Origin: Bacteroidales bacterium
GTDB taxonomy: Bacteria > Bacteroidota > Bacteroidia > Bacteroidales > P3
NCBI GenBank assembly: GCA_017545365.1
Contig: JAFWOP010000003.1
Location: 1-9,897, forward strand
Direction of reading: 5' to 3'
Length of the DNA: 9,897 nucleotides
The translations under genes and the position numbers were made by a program. Shown here piece after piece: positions 1 through 4,615 of this stretch; positions within the stretch are counted from its first letter, which is position 1, and the number at the start of each line of letters is the position of its first letter. The notes beneath the pieces are model-generated. The model did not search any database. It was not told the DNA's origin and worked only from the letters and a program-made list of their open reading frames with translations.

Positions 1-1
1 A

Positions 2-223
2 TACACCATCTTGCTGGAACTGGAAAGGATTCTGAAGAAAACCGAAGATAAGAAGAACAAGATACCCGGCATCACCATCTATCGGGCGAAACTCCTTGCC
101 GAGAGCCCCTATGAAATAGAATATGTGAATCCATACAATGGTAAGAAAATGTCTGTCATGCTGCGCACGGATTATGACGAGGAGGTCATGAGGCTGCTGG
201 ATGCCATCGGACTGAAAAGGTAA
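2..223 (+). CDS. 3' end of an unrecognised protein gene (5' end outside window)
   Basis: An open frame runs in from the left edge and ends at TAA 221-223. The codons before the first TTG (11) are also open, so this is most likely the C-terminal ~73 residues of a longer protein rather than a short gene. The visible part is soluble and charged: a lysine-rich helix (around ERILKKTEDKKNK), then a segment ITIYRAKLLAESPYEIEYVN that looks like beta strands, and a final helix ending in GLKR. There is no membrane segment, signal or metal motif. I do not recognise the family and assign no function. The next frame starts only 7 bases after the stop but appears unrelated. Confidence 0.6.
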   Translation, partial: YTILLELERILKKTEDKKNKIPGITIYRAKLLAESPYEIEYVNPYNGKKMSVMLRTDYDEEVMRLLDAIGLKR

Positions 224-230
224 CCCGGAT

Positions 231-443
231 TTGGGTCACCCCGTTGCGGAAAACAGGATACGCATCGCAGTGTTCAACCTGTCAGGCTGCGAAATGCTAA
301 GCGAAGGCATAGAATGCCCCGCCCCCAACGGCGACGGATGTACGAAAACAATCAACGTCCGAAGCCTTCCGCCCAGAGCCTACATACTATGCGTCACCCC
401 CGAATACGGCGCCCCGCAGGTAAAGAAACTAATTATCAAGTAA
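231..443 (+). pseudogene. Orphan type IX secretion C-terminal sorting-domain fragment
   Basis: The 70-residue frame resembles the C-terminal domain that directs Bacteroidetes proteins through the type IX secretion system (Por secretion tail family). It shows a strand ending in VFNLSG, then NVRSLPPRAYILCVT (matching the family pattern of ..SLp.GvYil.v..) and a lysine-rich end, KKLIIK. In the family this domain closes large secreted proteins that also carry a signal peptide. Here there is no signal peptide and no cargo domain, and upstream the same frame is closed by a TGA at 213-215. The only start is TTG, without a clear ribosome site. A remnant of a deleted secreted-protein gene is the best reading. 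Four cysteines in such a short tail are unusual. A functional small protein cannot be excluded. It ends 4 bases from the stop of the convergent transporter gene. Confidence 0.5.
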
Positions 444-447
444 CCCT

Positions 448-1440
448 CTAGACAAAGAACAAACTGACCCCGGCCACGCTGATAAGCGCGCCGAGCACCT
501 CGCGGGGTGTCACCTTTTGGTGGAACAGCCAGGCGGCAGGGGCGATGATGAAGATGGGGGTCAGCGCCATCAAGGTCTGCGCGATGCCGGTGCTGGTGTA
601 GAGTGTCGCCAGCAGCGACATACTCACCCCCACAAAGGGACCGAATATCATCGAACAGAGCGCACACAGCATCGCCTTGCGGTCGTGCACGGCATGGTTC
701 AACTGTCGCTTACCGTCCTTAGTAAAAAGAAGCAATGCCACCGAGAATCCTATGATGCCCATGATGGCACGTATCATCGTGGCGGCGAAGGGCATCGACA
801 ACGATAATGGGATATTAAGCACCGCCTCGGCGGGCACACTCTCGGGCGTAAGCCCGTGGGCTAAAAGGGAAGCGTTATAATGTTCCAAACCCATCTTGCT
901 CAGCACCAAACCTATCCCCTGCCCCATGCCGGCACCGCAGCCATACAGCACCCCCTTCAACGGCAGCTTCAGCCGCCACGCACCCGCCTCCTTTCCCTCC
1001 TCTGAGGGGGACTGCTTCGACAGCACCGACATCCCGATGCCCACCAGCGTCACCGCCATGCCCAGCAGTGCCAAAGCCCCCATCTTCTCACCCAAAAGGA
1101 GGTAGCCGGTGATTGCTGCCGTAGGAGCCGAGAGGGTCATGAAGAGCTGCCCAAAGCGTGAGCCAATCAAAATATACCCCTTAAACAGGCAGTAGTCGCC
1201 CAACACATAGCCCACCACGCCCGACAGCAGCAGCCATAGCCATGTGCTCCCGTCGGCATAACGGGGATAAGGCACTCCCAACGTCAGCCACAGTGTCAGC
1301 GCCAGCGCCACCAACGACATCGCCATACGGCACACATTCAGCGGCAGCGACCCAATACGCTTCGACGCCACCTCGGCAAACAACGCCGTCACCGTCCACG
1401 ACAGCGCCACACAGATAGAGATTATCTCACCTTTGAACAC
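448..1440 (-). CDS. EamA/DMT-superfamily membrane transporter (drug/metabolite exporter type)
   Basis: The 330-residue, strongly hydrophobic protein has the tandem architecture of EamA (DMT) transporters: two related halves of about five helices each, roughly residues 1-145 and 165-330, joined by a charged loop (around SKQSPSEEGKEAG). Family-typical features are an N-terminal helix that begins almost at residue 2, a GYVLGDYCLFKGYILIG stretch near helix 4, and the pattern LTPIFIIAPAAWLF near the end of the second half, before a last helix ending LISVAGVSLFFV. Members export small metabolites or drugs across the inner membrane, but the substrate cannot be read from sequence. The start is GTG at 1440; it is supported because the first helix begins immediately after it and no ATG lies upstream in frame before a stop at 1471-1473. 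It precedes or follows bcp only loosely (96-base gap), so it may be separately transcribed. Confidence 0.85.
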   Translation of the reverse strand: MFKGEIISICVALSWTVTALFAEVASKRIGSLPLNVCRMAMSLVALALTLWLTLGVPYPRYADGSTWLWLLLSGVVGYVLGDYCLFKGYILIGSRFGQLFMTLSAPTAAITGYLLLGEKMGALALLGMAVTLVGIGMSVLSKQSPSEEGKEAGAWRLKLPLKGVLYGCGAGMGQGIGLVLSKMGLEHYNASLLAHGLTPESVPAEAVLNIPLSLSMPFAATMIRAIMGIIGFSVALLLFTKDGKRQLNHAVHDRKAMLCALCSMIFGPFVGVSMSLLATLYTSTGIAQTLMALTPIFIIAPAAWLFHQKVTPREVLGALISVAGVSLFFV

Positions 1441-1452
1441 AACGATATAATT

Positions 1453-1538
1453 CGTTAATGTGTTAATTCGTTAATTCTTGAATCTTTTAATCGAGCCAAG
1501 GACTGACACATTAACACGTTAGCACATTAACACGTTCT
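1453..1538. repeat. Degenerate 8-base repeat array (GTTAATNN) between bcp and the transporter gene
   Basis: Consecutive 8-base units start at 1454, 1462, 1470, 1478 and 1486 (gttaatgt, gttaattc, gttaattc, ttgaatct, tttaatcg). After a short gap, the opposite orientation appears as a 16-base direct repeat, cacattaacacgttag type, at 1507-1522 and 1523-1538. The second array runs up to and into the bcp stop codon. The two arrays are partly complementary (1454-1466 with 1519-1531, one G-U), so the transcript could also fold as a hairpin and help end transcription. A related array lies on the other side of bcp. The function is unknown. Confidence 0.65.
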
Positions 1539-1992
1539 AATTCTCAATTCCCAAAACCTGCTCCGTGTGGTTCTTGGTGTCCACCTTGCCGATGGCATCC
1601 ACGATAACTCCTTTTTCGTCGATGACGTAGGTGGTGCGCAACGTGCCCTCCGTCTCCTTGCCGTACATCTTCTTCTTGCCCCACGCCTCATAAGCCTTTA
1701 GGATGGTCAAGTCGGTGTCAGCAATCAAATGAAACGGCAGCTCATACTTGGCTATAAAACGCTGATGCGATGCTGCCGAATCACGGCTCACTCCCAGCAC
1801 CTCATACCCCAAAGCAATGAAACGCTCGTAGTTGTCCCGCAGGTCGCAAGCCTCGGCCGTGCAGCCGGGGGTGCTGTCCTTAGGGTAGAAATAAAGCACC
1901 AGCTTCTTGCCGGCAAAATCATTCAAGCACACTTTGTTGCCATTCTCGTCGTAGCCCTCGAAATAGGGTGCAACAGTTCCAATTTGTAACAT
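1537..1992 (-). CDS. bcp: Thioredoxin-dependent thiol peroxidase of the Bcp/PrxQ type
   Basis: A 151-residue peroxiredoxin that reduces hydrogen peroxide and organic hydroperoxides with electrons from thioredoxin, in the cytoplasm. It has the full family length and order: an N-terminal G..AP.F segment, [21 protein letters not shown] with the presumed peroxidatic Cys44 in the PxxxTxxC motif and a resolving Cys49 five residues on (the spacing of PrxQ/Bcp enzymes), then VLGVSRDSAASHQRF, a KYELPFHLIADTD segment, and RTTYVIDEKGVI near the end. The ATG at 1990-1992 fits the usual N-terminus. I could not find a convincing TAnnTTTG promoter for it on the minus strand. A truncated second copy of this gene lies at 9544-9741. 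Confidence 0.93.
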   Translation of the reverse strand: MLQIGTVAPYFEGYDENGNKVCLNDFAGKKLVLYFYPKDSTPGCTAEACDLRDNYERFIALGYEVLGVSRDSAASHQRFIAKYELPFHLIADTDLTILKAYEAWGKKKMYGKETEGTLRTTYVIDEKGVIVDAIGKVDTKNHTEQVLGIEN

Positions 1993-2018
1993 AATAATTG
2001 ATAATTACTTTTCCTAAT

Positions 2019-2050
2019 CGTTGATATGTTGATACGTTGATATGTTGTGC
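2019..2050. repeat. 8-base repeat array (YGTTGATA) upstream of bcp
   Basis: Three consecutive units (cgttgata, tgttgata, cgttgata) and a partial fourth (tgttgtgc) follow one another with exact 8-base spacing. This is equivalent to a 16-base direct repeat at 2019 and 2035. The units are close to the GTTAATNN units found beyond the 3' end of bcp, so the peroxidase gene is flanked by the same repeat family. The array lies in the 5' region of the minus-strand bcp transcript. I see no known operator in it. Confidence 0.6.
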
Positions 2051-2107
2051 GGTAGCCAACTTCCAACTTTCAAAAACGGATAACGCAATTTCCAACACAT
2101 TATTGTT

Positions 2108-2134
2108 TCCGATGCACGATGTTTTGACATCGGA
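2108..2134. repeat. Small inverted repeat between bcp and the ncRNA promoter
   Basis: Perfect 7-bp arms tccgatg (2108-2114) and catcgga (2128-2134) are separated by 13 bases. It lies between the divergent bcp gene and the promoter at 2177. Neither strand has a T-run next to it, so it is not a clear terminator. An operator for one of the divergent transcripts is possible but unsupported. Confidence 0.3.
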
Positions 2135-2176
2135 CACAAAAAACGAACAAAAAAACGTTATTCCAAAAAAAATGTG

Positions 2177-2184
2177 TACCTTTG
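2177..2184 (+). promoter_or_regulatory. Bacteroidetes -7 promoter element for the structured RNA
   Basis: The sequence TACCTTTG matches the Bacteroidetes sigma-ABfr consensus TAnnTTTG exactly. It sits in an A-rich region that favours promoter opening. Transcription would start around 2189-2192. I cannot see a clear -33 TTTG element. The same ten bases, TACCTTTGCA, recur in the promoter at 2758. No good protein gene starts soon after it, which points to an RNA gene or a long leader. Confidence 0.7.
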
Positions 2185-2189
2185 CAACG

Positions 2190-2434
2190 ATTTACACAGA
2201 ACGACTAACAAACCCAAAGACTCGAACGAAAAGTAACAGAACAGATTGTAACAAACTGACATATTAACATAGCGTTTGCTATTGTCCCGACCAGTCTGAA
2301 ACGTGGAAAATTTCAATCAAGGTCAATCAGGAAAGACAATGTGCAAATGCTCGCCGATAAGCGAGCATTTTGTCTATTCCTGAAGGTACTTTCCACGGCC
2401 GCAGACTGGAGACGAGATTGCTCGCCTTCTTTTT
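2190..2434 (+). ncRNA. Structured non-coding RNA, 6S-like long hairpin with central bubble
   Basis: From the promoter start to a T-rich stretch (2427-2434) the DNA has no credible protein frame but folds strongly. The main fold is one long hairpin. Pairs run 2291-2298 with 2402-2409 (8 bp), 2302-2309 with 2390-2397 (8 bp), 2327-2339 with 2370-2383 (13 bp, one bulge), and 2346-2354 with 2361-2369 (9 bp), closed by loop CGATAA. A large asymmetric bubble (2310-2326 against 2384-2389) separates the closing stems from the terminal arm. A double-stranded rod with one large bubble that imitates an open promoter is the hallmark of 6S RNA, which binds housekeeping RNA polymerase. Alternatives are the Bacteroidales-1 RNA motif, known to be bounded by this promoter type and terminators, or an attenuator leader of the HTH gene downstream. 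The first ~100 nt are A/C-rich and weakly folded (only a small atagc/gctat hairpin at 2269-2282), so the mature 5' end may lie near 2283. The fold is visible; the identity is inferred. Confidence 0.6.
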
Positions 2435-2446
2435 GTCTGCGGTCGT
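2395..2446 (+). promoter_or_regulatory. Alternative stem at the 3' end of the structured RNA (possible terminator or switch)
   Basis: Bases 2395-2406 can pair with 2435-2446 over 12 positions (one G-U), enclosing a 28-nt loop that contains a 4-bp cgag/ctcg hairpin followed by a cttcttttt run. This stem uses the same bases that close the long hairpin (2402-2406 and 2395-2397), so both cannot form together. The T-run at 2430-2434 is the likeliest 3' end of the RNA. Whether this is a terminator, a processing signal or a switch is not settled by sequence. Confidence 0.4.
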
Positions 2447-2494
2447 CGGGGTTTATATGGGGATTCGGTAGCCAAGCGCACAACAGTAATCACT

Positions 2495-2698
2495 ATGCAA
2501 ATACACATAGGCAACCTAATCCGCGACGAACTCCGCCGCTCGGGACACACCAATCAATGGCTCGCCGACCAACTGAATATCGACCGTCGCACATTACAGC
2601 GTCTATACAACAAGCCATCCATCGACACCCAACAGCTATTCCGAATTAGCAGAATACTTGGGAAAGACCTATTTAGCCACTACTCTAAACTACTATAG
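2495..2698 (+). CDS. Small helix-turn-helix DNA-binding protein
   Basis: A 67-residue protein that is almost entirely a helix-turn-helix domain of the XRE/Cro-like type. Helix 1 is around residues 4-15 (HIGNLIRDELRRSG), then TNQWLADQLNIDRRTLQRLYN forms the helix-turn-helix with a recognition helix near 30-41, and DTQQLFRISRILGKDLF forms the closing helices. Such short regulators are common in Bacteroidales; the target genes of this one are unknown. The ATG is preceded by no strong ribosome site, as usual in this phylum. It may be read through from the structured RNA's promoter, because no other promoter is apparent in 2435-2494. An inverted repeat with repeated TGCCACAT motifs lies just after its stop and could be its operator. 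Confidence 0.75.
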   Translation: MQIHIGNLIRDELRRSGHTNQWLADQLNIDRRTLQRLYNKPSIDTQQLFRISRILGKDLFSHYSKLL

Positions 2699-2703
2699 AG
2701 TAT

Positions 2704-2733
2704 GGCGGATATTGCCACATGGCAACATCTGCC
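2704..2733. promoter_or_regulatory. Inverted repeat upstream of the operon promoter (terminator or operator)
   Basis: Positions 2704-2716 can pair with 2721-2733 around loop ACAT, with one mismatch and one G-U. There is no T-run after it, so it is a weak candidate for a rho-independent terminator of the HTH gene. It ends about 25 bases before the -7 element at 2758, and TGCCACAT occurs twice as a direct repeat (2713-2720 and 2730-2737). That position and shape also fit a binding site for a dimeric regulator, possibly the HTH protein encoded next door. Confidence 0.45.
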
Positions 2734-2757
2734 ACATCTTACACAGATAATAAATAG

Positions 2758-2765
2758 TACCTTTG
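2758..2765 (+). promoter_or_regulatory. Bacteroidetes -7 promoter element of the five-gene operon
   Basis: TACCTTTG is an exact match to TAnnTTTG, with a predicted start near 2771 and an A-rich 5' leader of about 22 bases before the ATG at 2793. Together with the preceding inverted repeat this is the most plausible start of the transcript covering the genes at 2793-9278. Confidence 0.75.
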
Positions 2766-2792
2766 CACCCAAATTAATCAAATCTAACAAAG

Positions 2793-3473
2793 ATGAAAAA
2801 AGTATTGTTTTTTGGTATTCTACTAATCAGTAGCATGATGATTTTCTCAAATTCTGCCAATGCACAGACGCGCAAAGAAAAGAAAGCCGCCAAAAAGGCA
2901 GAATGGGAATTCCAACAGAAAGTAAAAGAATTAGAGCGTCAGCGTATGCTAGACTCAATTGCTAACCTCTCTGCTCCGGCCAACGAGGTGTTCCAGCAGG
3001 ACATTCCATGCTATGCCGAAAGTCGTAGCGACAAAGAGTACTTTCGTGAGATGGGCGAAGGTGAGGACACAAAGCGCAATGTGGCACGTCTCAATGCCGT
3101 AAAAATGGCTCAATCAATGATGCGTGAACGTCTGGCCCATTCTGTGAAAGGCCTCAGCACCGACTATTCAAAGCTAGTGAACAAAAGTGGCAAGGATAGC
3201 GACCTTGAACAGATAATCGAAGGAGAGATGATGAACGTGGTTGATGCCGCACTCAAAGATGCAGACAACCCCTGTGAACGCTGGTCTCAAGACCGCTCAG
3301 GCCGGCATCATGTCTATTATGTTATTGAGATAAAAAAGAACGATATAGCTGACAGACTAGCAGATGCTGTTAGCAATAATGATAAACTTCGGGCAGAATT
3401 TGACCGCGAGCGCTTCCGCCAATTTGCTAAAGAGTATATGCAAGGATTACAAGAGTATGAGGATGAACGATAG
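2793..3473 (+). CDS. Exported LPP20-like protein of unknown function
   Basis: A 226-residue protein. The type I signal peptide has K2-K3, a hydrophobic core at 4-19 and a likely cut after ANA24, leaving Gln25 as is common in Bacteroidetes. Residues 26-52 are a very basic/charged helix (RKEKKAAKKAEWEFQQKVKELERQR). The middle, around residues 90-180 (ARLNAVKMAQSMMRERLAHSVKG .. HHVYYVIEIKKNDI), has the alternating helix-strand pattern of LPP20-type envelope proteins, where a long alanine-rich helix precedes a YYV.IEI strand. The C-terminus is again helical and charged. There is no lipobox, so it should be free in the periplasm. It is first in the operon, and its last codons overlap the start of the next gene by 17 bases, which suggests coupled translation. 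The family match is by eye and moderate. Confidence 0.75.
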   Translation: MKKVLFFGILLISSMMIFSNSANAQTRKEKKAAKKAEWEFQQKVKELERQRMLDSIANLSAPANEVFQQDIPCYAESRSDKEYFREMGEGEDTKRNVARLNAVKMAQSMMRERLAHSVKGLSTDYSKLVNKSGKDSDLEQIIEGEMMNVVDAALKDADNPCERWSQDRSGRHHVYYVIEIKKNDIADRLADAVSNNDKLRAEFDRERFRQFAKEYMQGLQEYEDER

Positions 3474-4254
3474 TACTGCCTTGGCACACATATTTAGACT
3501 GGTTCTACTCGGACTGTTTCTATGTGGTGGTATGGTCTGTGCCCAGACAATACCACCTAAATGGCTCAACAACGGACTGACCGACCTCCATTTCTCGTAT
3601 GTCGAAGTAGTATCGGGTGATGCTTCCAATGTCAATGCCGCTCGTGACAAGGCTGCGTCCGTCATAGTCCAACGCTACAACCTTACAGCCGGTGCCGAGG
3701 TGAAAGTGCATGTGGAGAATGGTAAAATCACCAGTAATGGTGGTCAGGATATGATTGTGTCTGCACGCATACTGGACGAATATGTCGAGGAACTCGACTA
3801 TGATGGTTGGCGTGTCTATCTGCTTGTGCAAACCCTCAAACACCCTCAGTATAGTTTTGAAAATCTCACAGTCACAGACCAGTACCCTTTCAGTGCAAGG
3901 ACTTTCGTACCTGGCATGGAGCAGTTGTACAAAGGCCAGAAAACAAAAGGTCTACTATTTATTGTCGGAGAGGCGGCTTGCTTAGGCGGCATAGTGGTAG
4001 CAGAGAGCTTACGGTCCAACTATGTAAACCTAATCAATAGCACACACAATACACAACATAGGACCAACTATATTACCAATGCCAACAACTGCACCAATGT
4101 TCGCAACGGCTTCATTGCTGCAACCGCTATTGTGTATGTCTGGAATGTAGTAGATGCTCTGGTGAGCAAGGGTGCCAAACATGTCGAGACCTTGGCTCTT
4201 TCTCCTTATACGACCCCAGAATCCACAGGCTTGATTCTATGCTTTAACTTCTAA
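3457..4254 (+). CDS. Exported protein with LPP20-like N-part and DUF5683-like membrane part
   Basis: I place the start at ATG 3457 (or ATG 3463), giving about 265 residues. The open frame extends further upstream, but only from 3457 does a signal peptide follow directly: hydrophobic core at about 12-27 and a cut after VCA29 before Gln30. Residues 31-145 (PPKWLNNGL .. FSYVEVVSGDASNVNAARDKAASVIVQRY .. WRVYLLVQTLK) again resemble an LPP20-type fold, so this gene and the preceding one may be distant relatives. From about 150 the pattern FVPGMEQLYKGQKTKGLLF, a hydrophobic segment at ~165-184, an Asn/Thr-rich loop, and a second hydrophobic segment at ~219-237 (FIAATAIVYVWNVVDAL) recall DUF5683 proteins, in which a PG..Q.Y....KG motif precedes paired membrane helices. 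The role is unknown. It overlaps the preceding gene and ends 12 bases before the next. Confidence 0.75.
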   Translation: MRMNDSTALAHIFRLVLLGLFLCGGMVCAQTIPPKWLNNGLTDLHFSYVEVVSGDASNVNAARDKAASVIVQRYNLTAGAEVKVHVENGKITSNGGQDMIVSARILDEYVEELDYDGWRVYLLVQTLKHPQYSFENLTVTDQYPFSARTFVPGMEQLYKGQKTKGLLFIVGEAACLGGIVVAESLRSNYVNLINSTHNTQHRTNYITNANNCTNVRNGFIAATAIVYVWNVVDALVSKGAKHVETLALSPYTTPESTGLILCFNF

Positions 4255-4266
4255 AACATAATATAA

Positions 4267-4602
4267 ATGAAGAGATTATTTGTAATTCTAACCATAGGTG
4301 TCAGTCTGATGGTTCTCACCTGTTCTTGCAATAAGATACAATATGACTTGTACGGGAACCTCAGTGGCTCAGTGATTGATGTTGATAGTGGCGAACCTAT
4401 TACCCAAGCCACTGTTACCCTCTCTCCTGGTGGTTTGAACACCTACACTGGCAGCGATGGCCACTTCGCATTCAACGGAATAGATGCACAACAATACACT
4501 ATCACGGTACAAAAAACGGACTATCAGGCCAACCGCAAGATCATTGAAGTCTTGGCTGGAGAGACGGTAAACGTGAGCATCACCATAAAAAAGAAACAAT
4601 AA
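4267..4602 (+). CDS. Small lipoprotein with one CarboxypepD_reg-like beta domain
   Basis: A 111-residue protein. The N-terminus MKRLFVILTIGVSLMVLTCSC is a lipoprotein signal with the acceptor most likely Cys21. No acidic surface-export motif follows it (NKIQYDL), so it may face the periplasm. Residues ~30-111 form one carboxypeptidase-regulatory-like domain, a seven-strand beta sandwich common in Bacteroidetes outer-membrane systems. Diagnostic parts are SGSVIDVDSGEPITQATVTL, a glycine turn YTGSDGHFAFNGI, the YTITVQKTDY strand and a VNVSITIKK ending. The next gene begins with a paralogous domain (GTVTDYATGEPVGNVSVKL..TGNDGSYEF), so this gene looks like a stand-alone copy of that module. Gaps of 12 and 13 bases to its neighbours place it inside the operon. 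Confidence 0.8.
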   Translation: MKRLFVILTIGVSLMVLTCSCNKIQYDLYGNLSGSVIDVDSGEPITQATVTLSPGGLNTYTGSDGHFAFNGIDAQQYTITVQKTDYQANRKIIEVLAGETVNVSITIKKKQ

Positions 4603-4615
4603 ACAACAGATTATT

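Noticed and set aside
517..1105. Plus-strand open frames opposite the transporter gene
   Set aside because: They lie wholly antisense to a convincing ten-helix membrane protein and their translations have no domain-like or membrane character.
1919..2267. Open frames across the bcp upstream region, one of which spans the promoter at 2177
   Set aside because: They contain the octamer array and the promoter element, show no recognisable protein pattern and start inside repeats.
2269..2282. Second promoter TAgcgTTTG near the hairpin
   Set aside because: The spacing is one base too long for TAnnTTTG and the same bases form a small RNA hairpin; the site at 2177 is an exact match.
2341..2649. A 102-codon GTG-started frame through the structured RNA
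   Set aside because: It overlaps the RNA hairpin and the HTH gene in another frame; the HTH frame is a clear family match, so this one is a shadow.
3364..3456. Longer start for the DUF5683-like protein
   Set aside because: The extension lies deep inside the preceding gene and would place the signal peptide some 40 residues from the N-terminus; ATG 3457 or 3463 puts it correctly.
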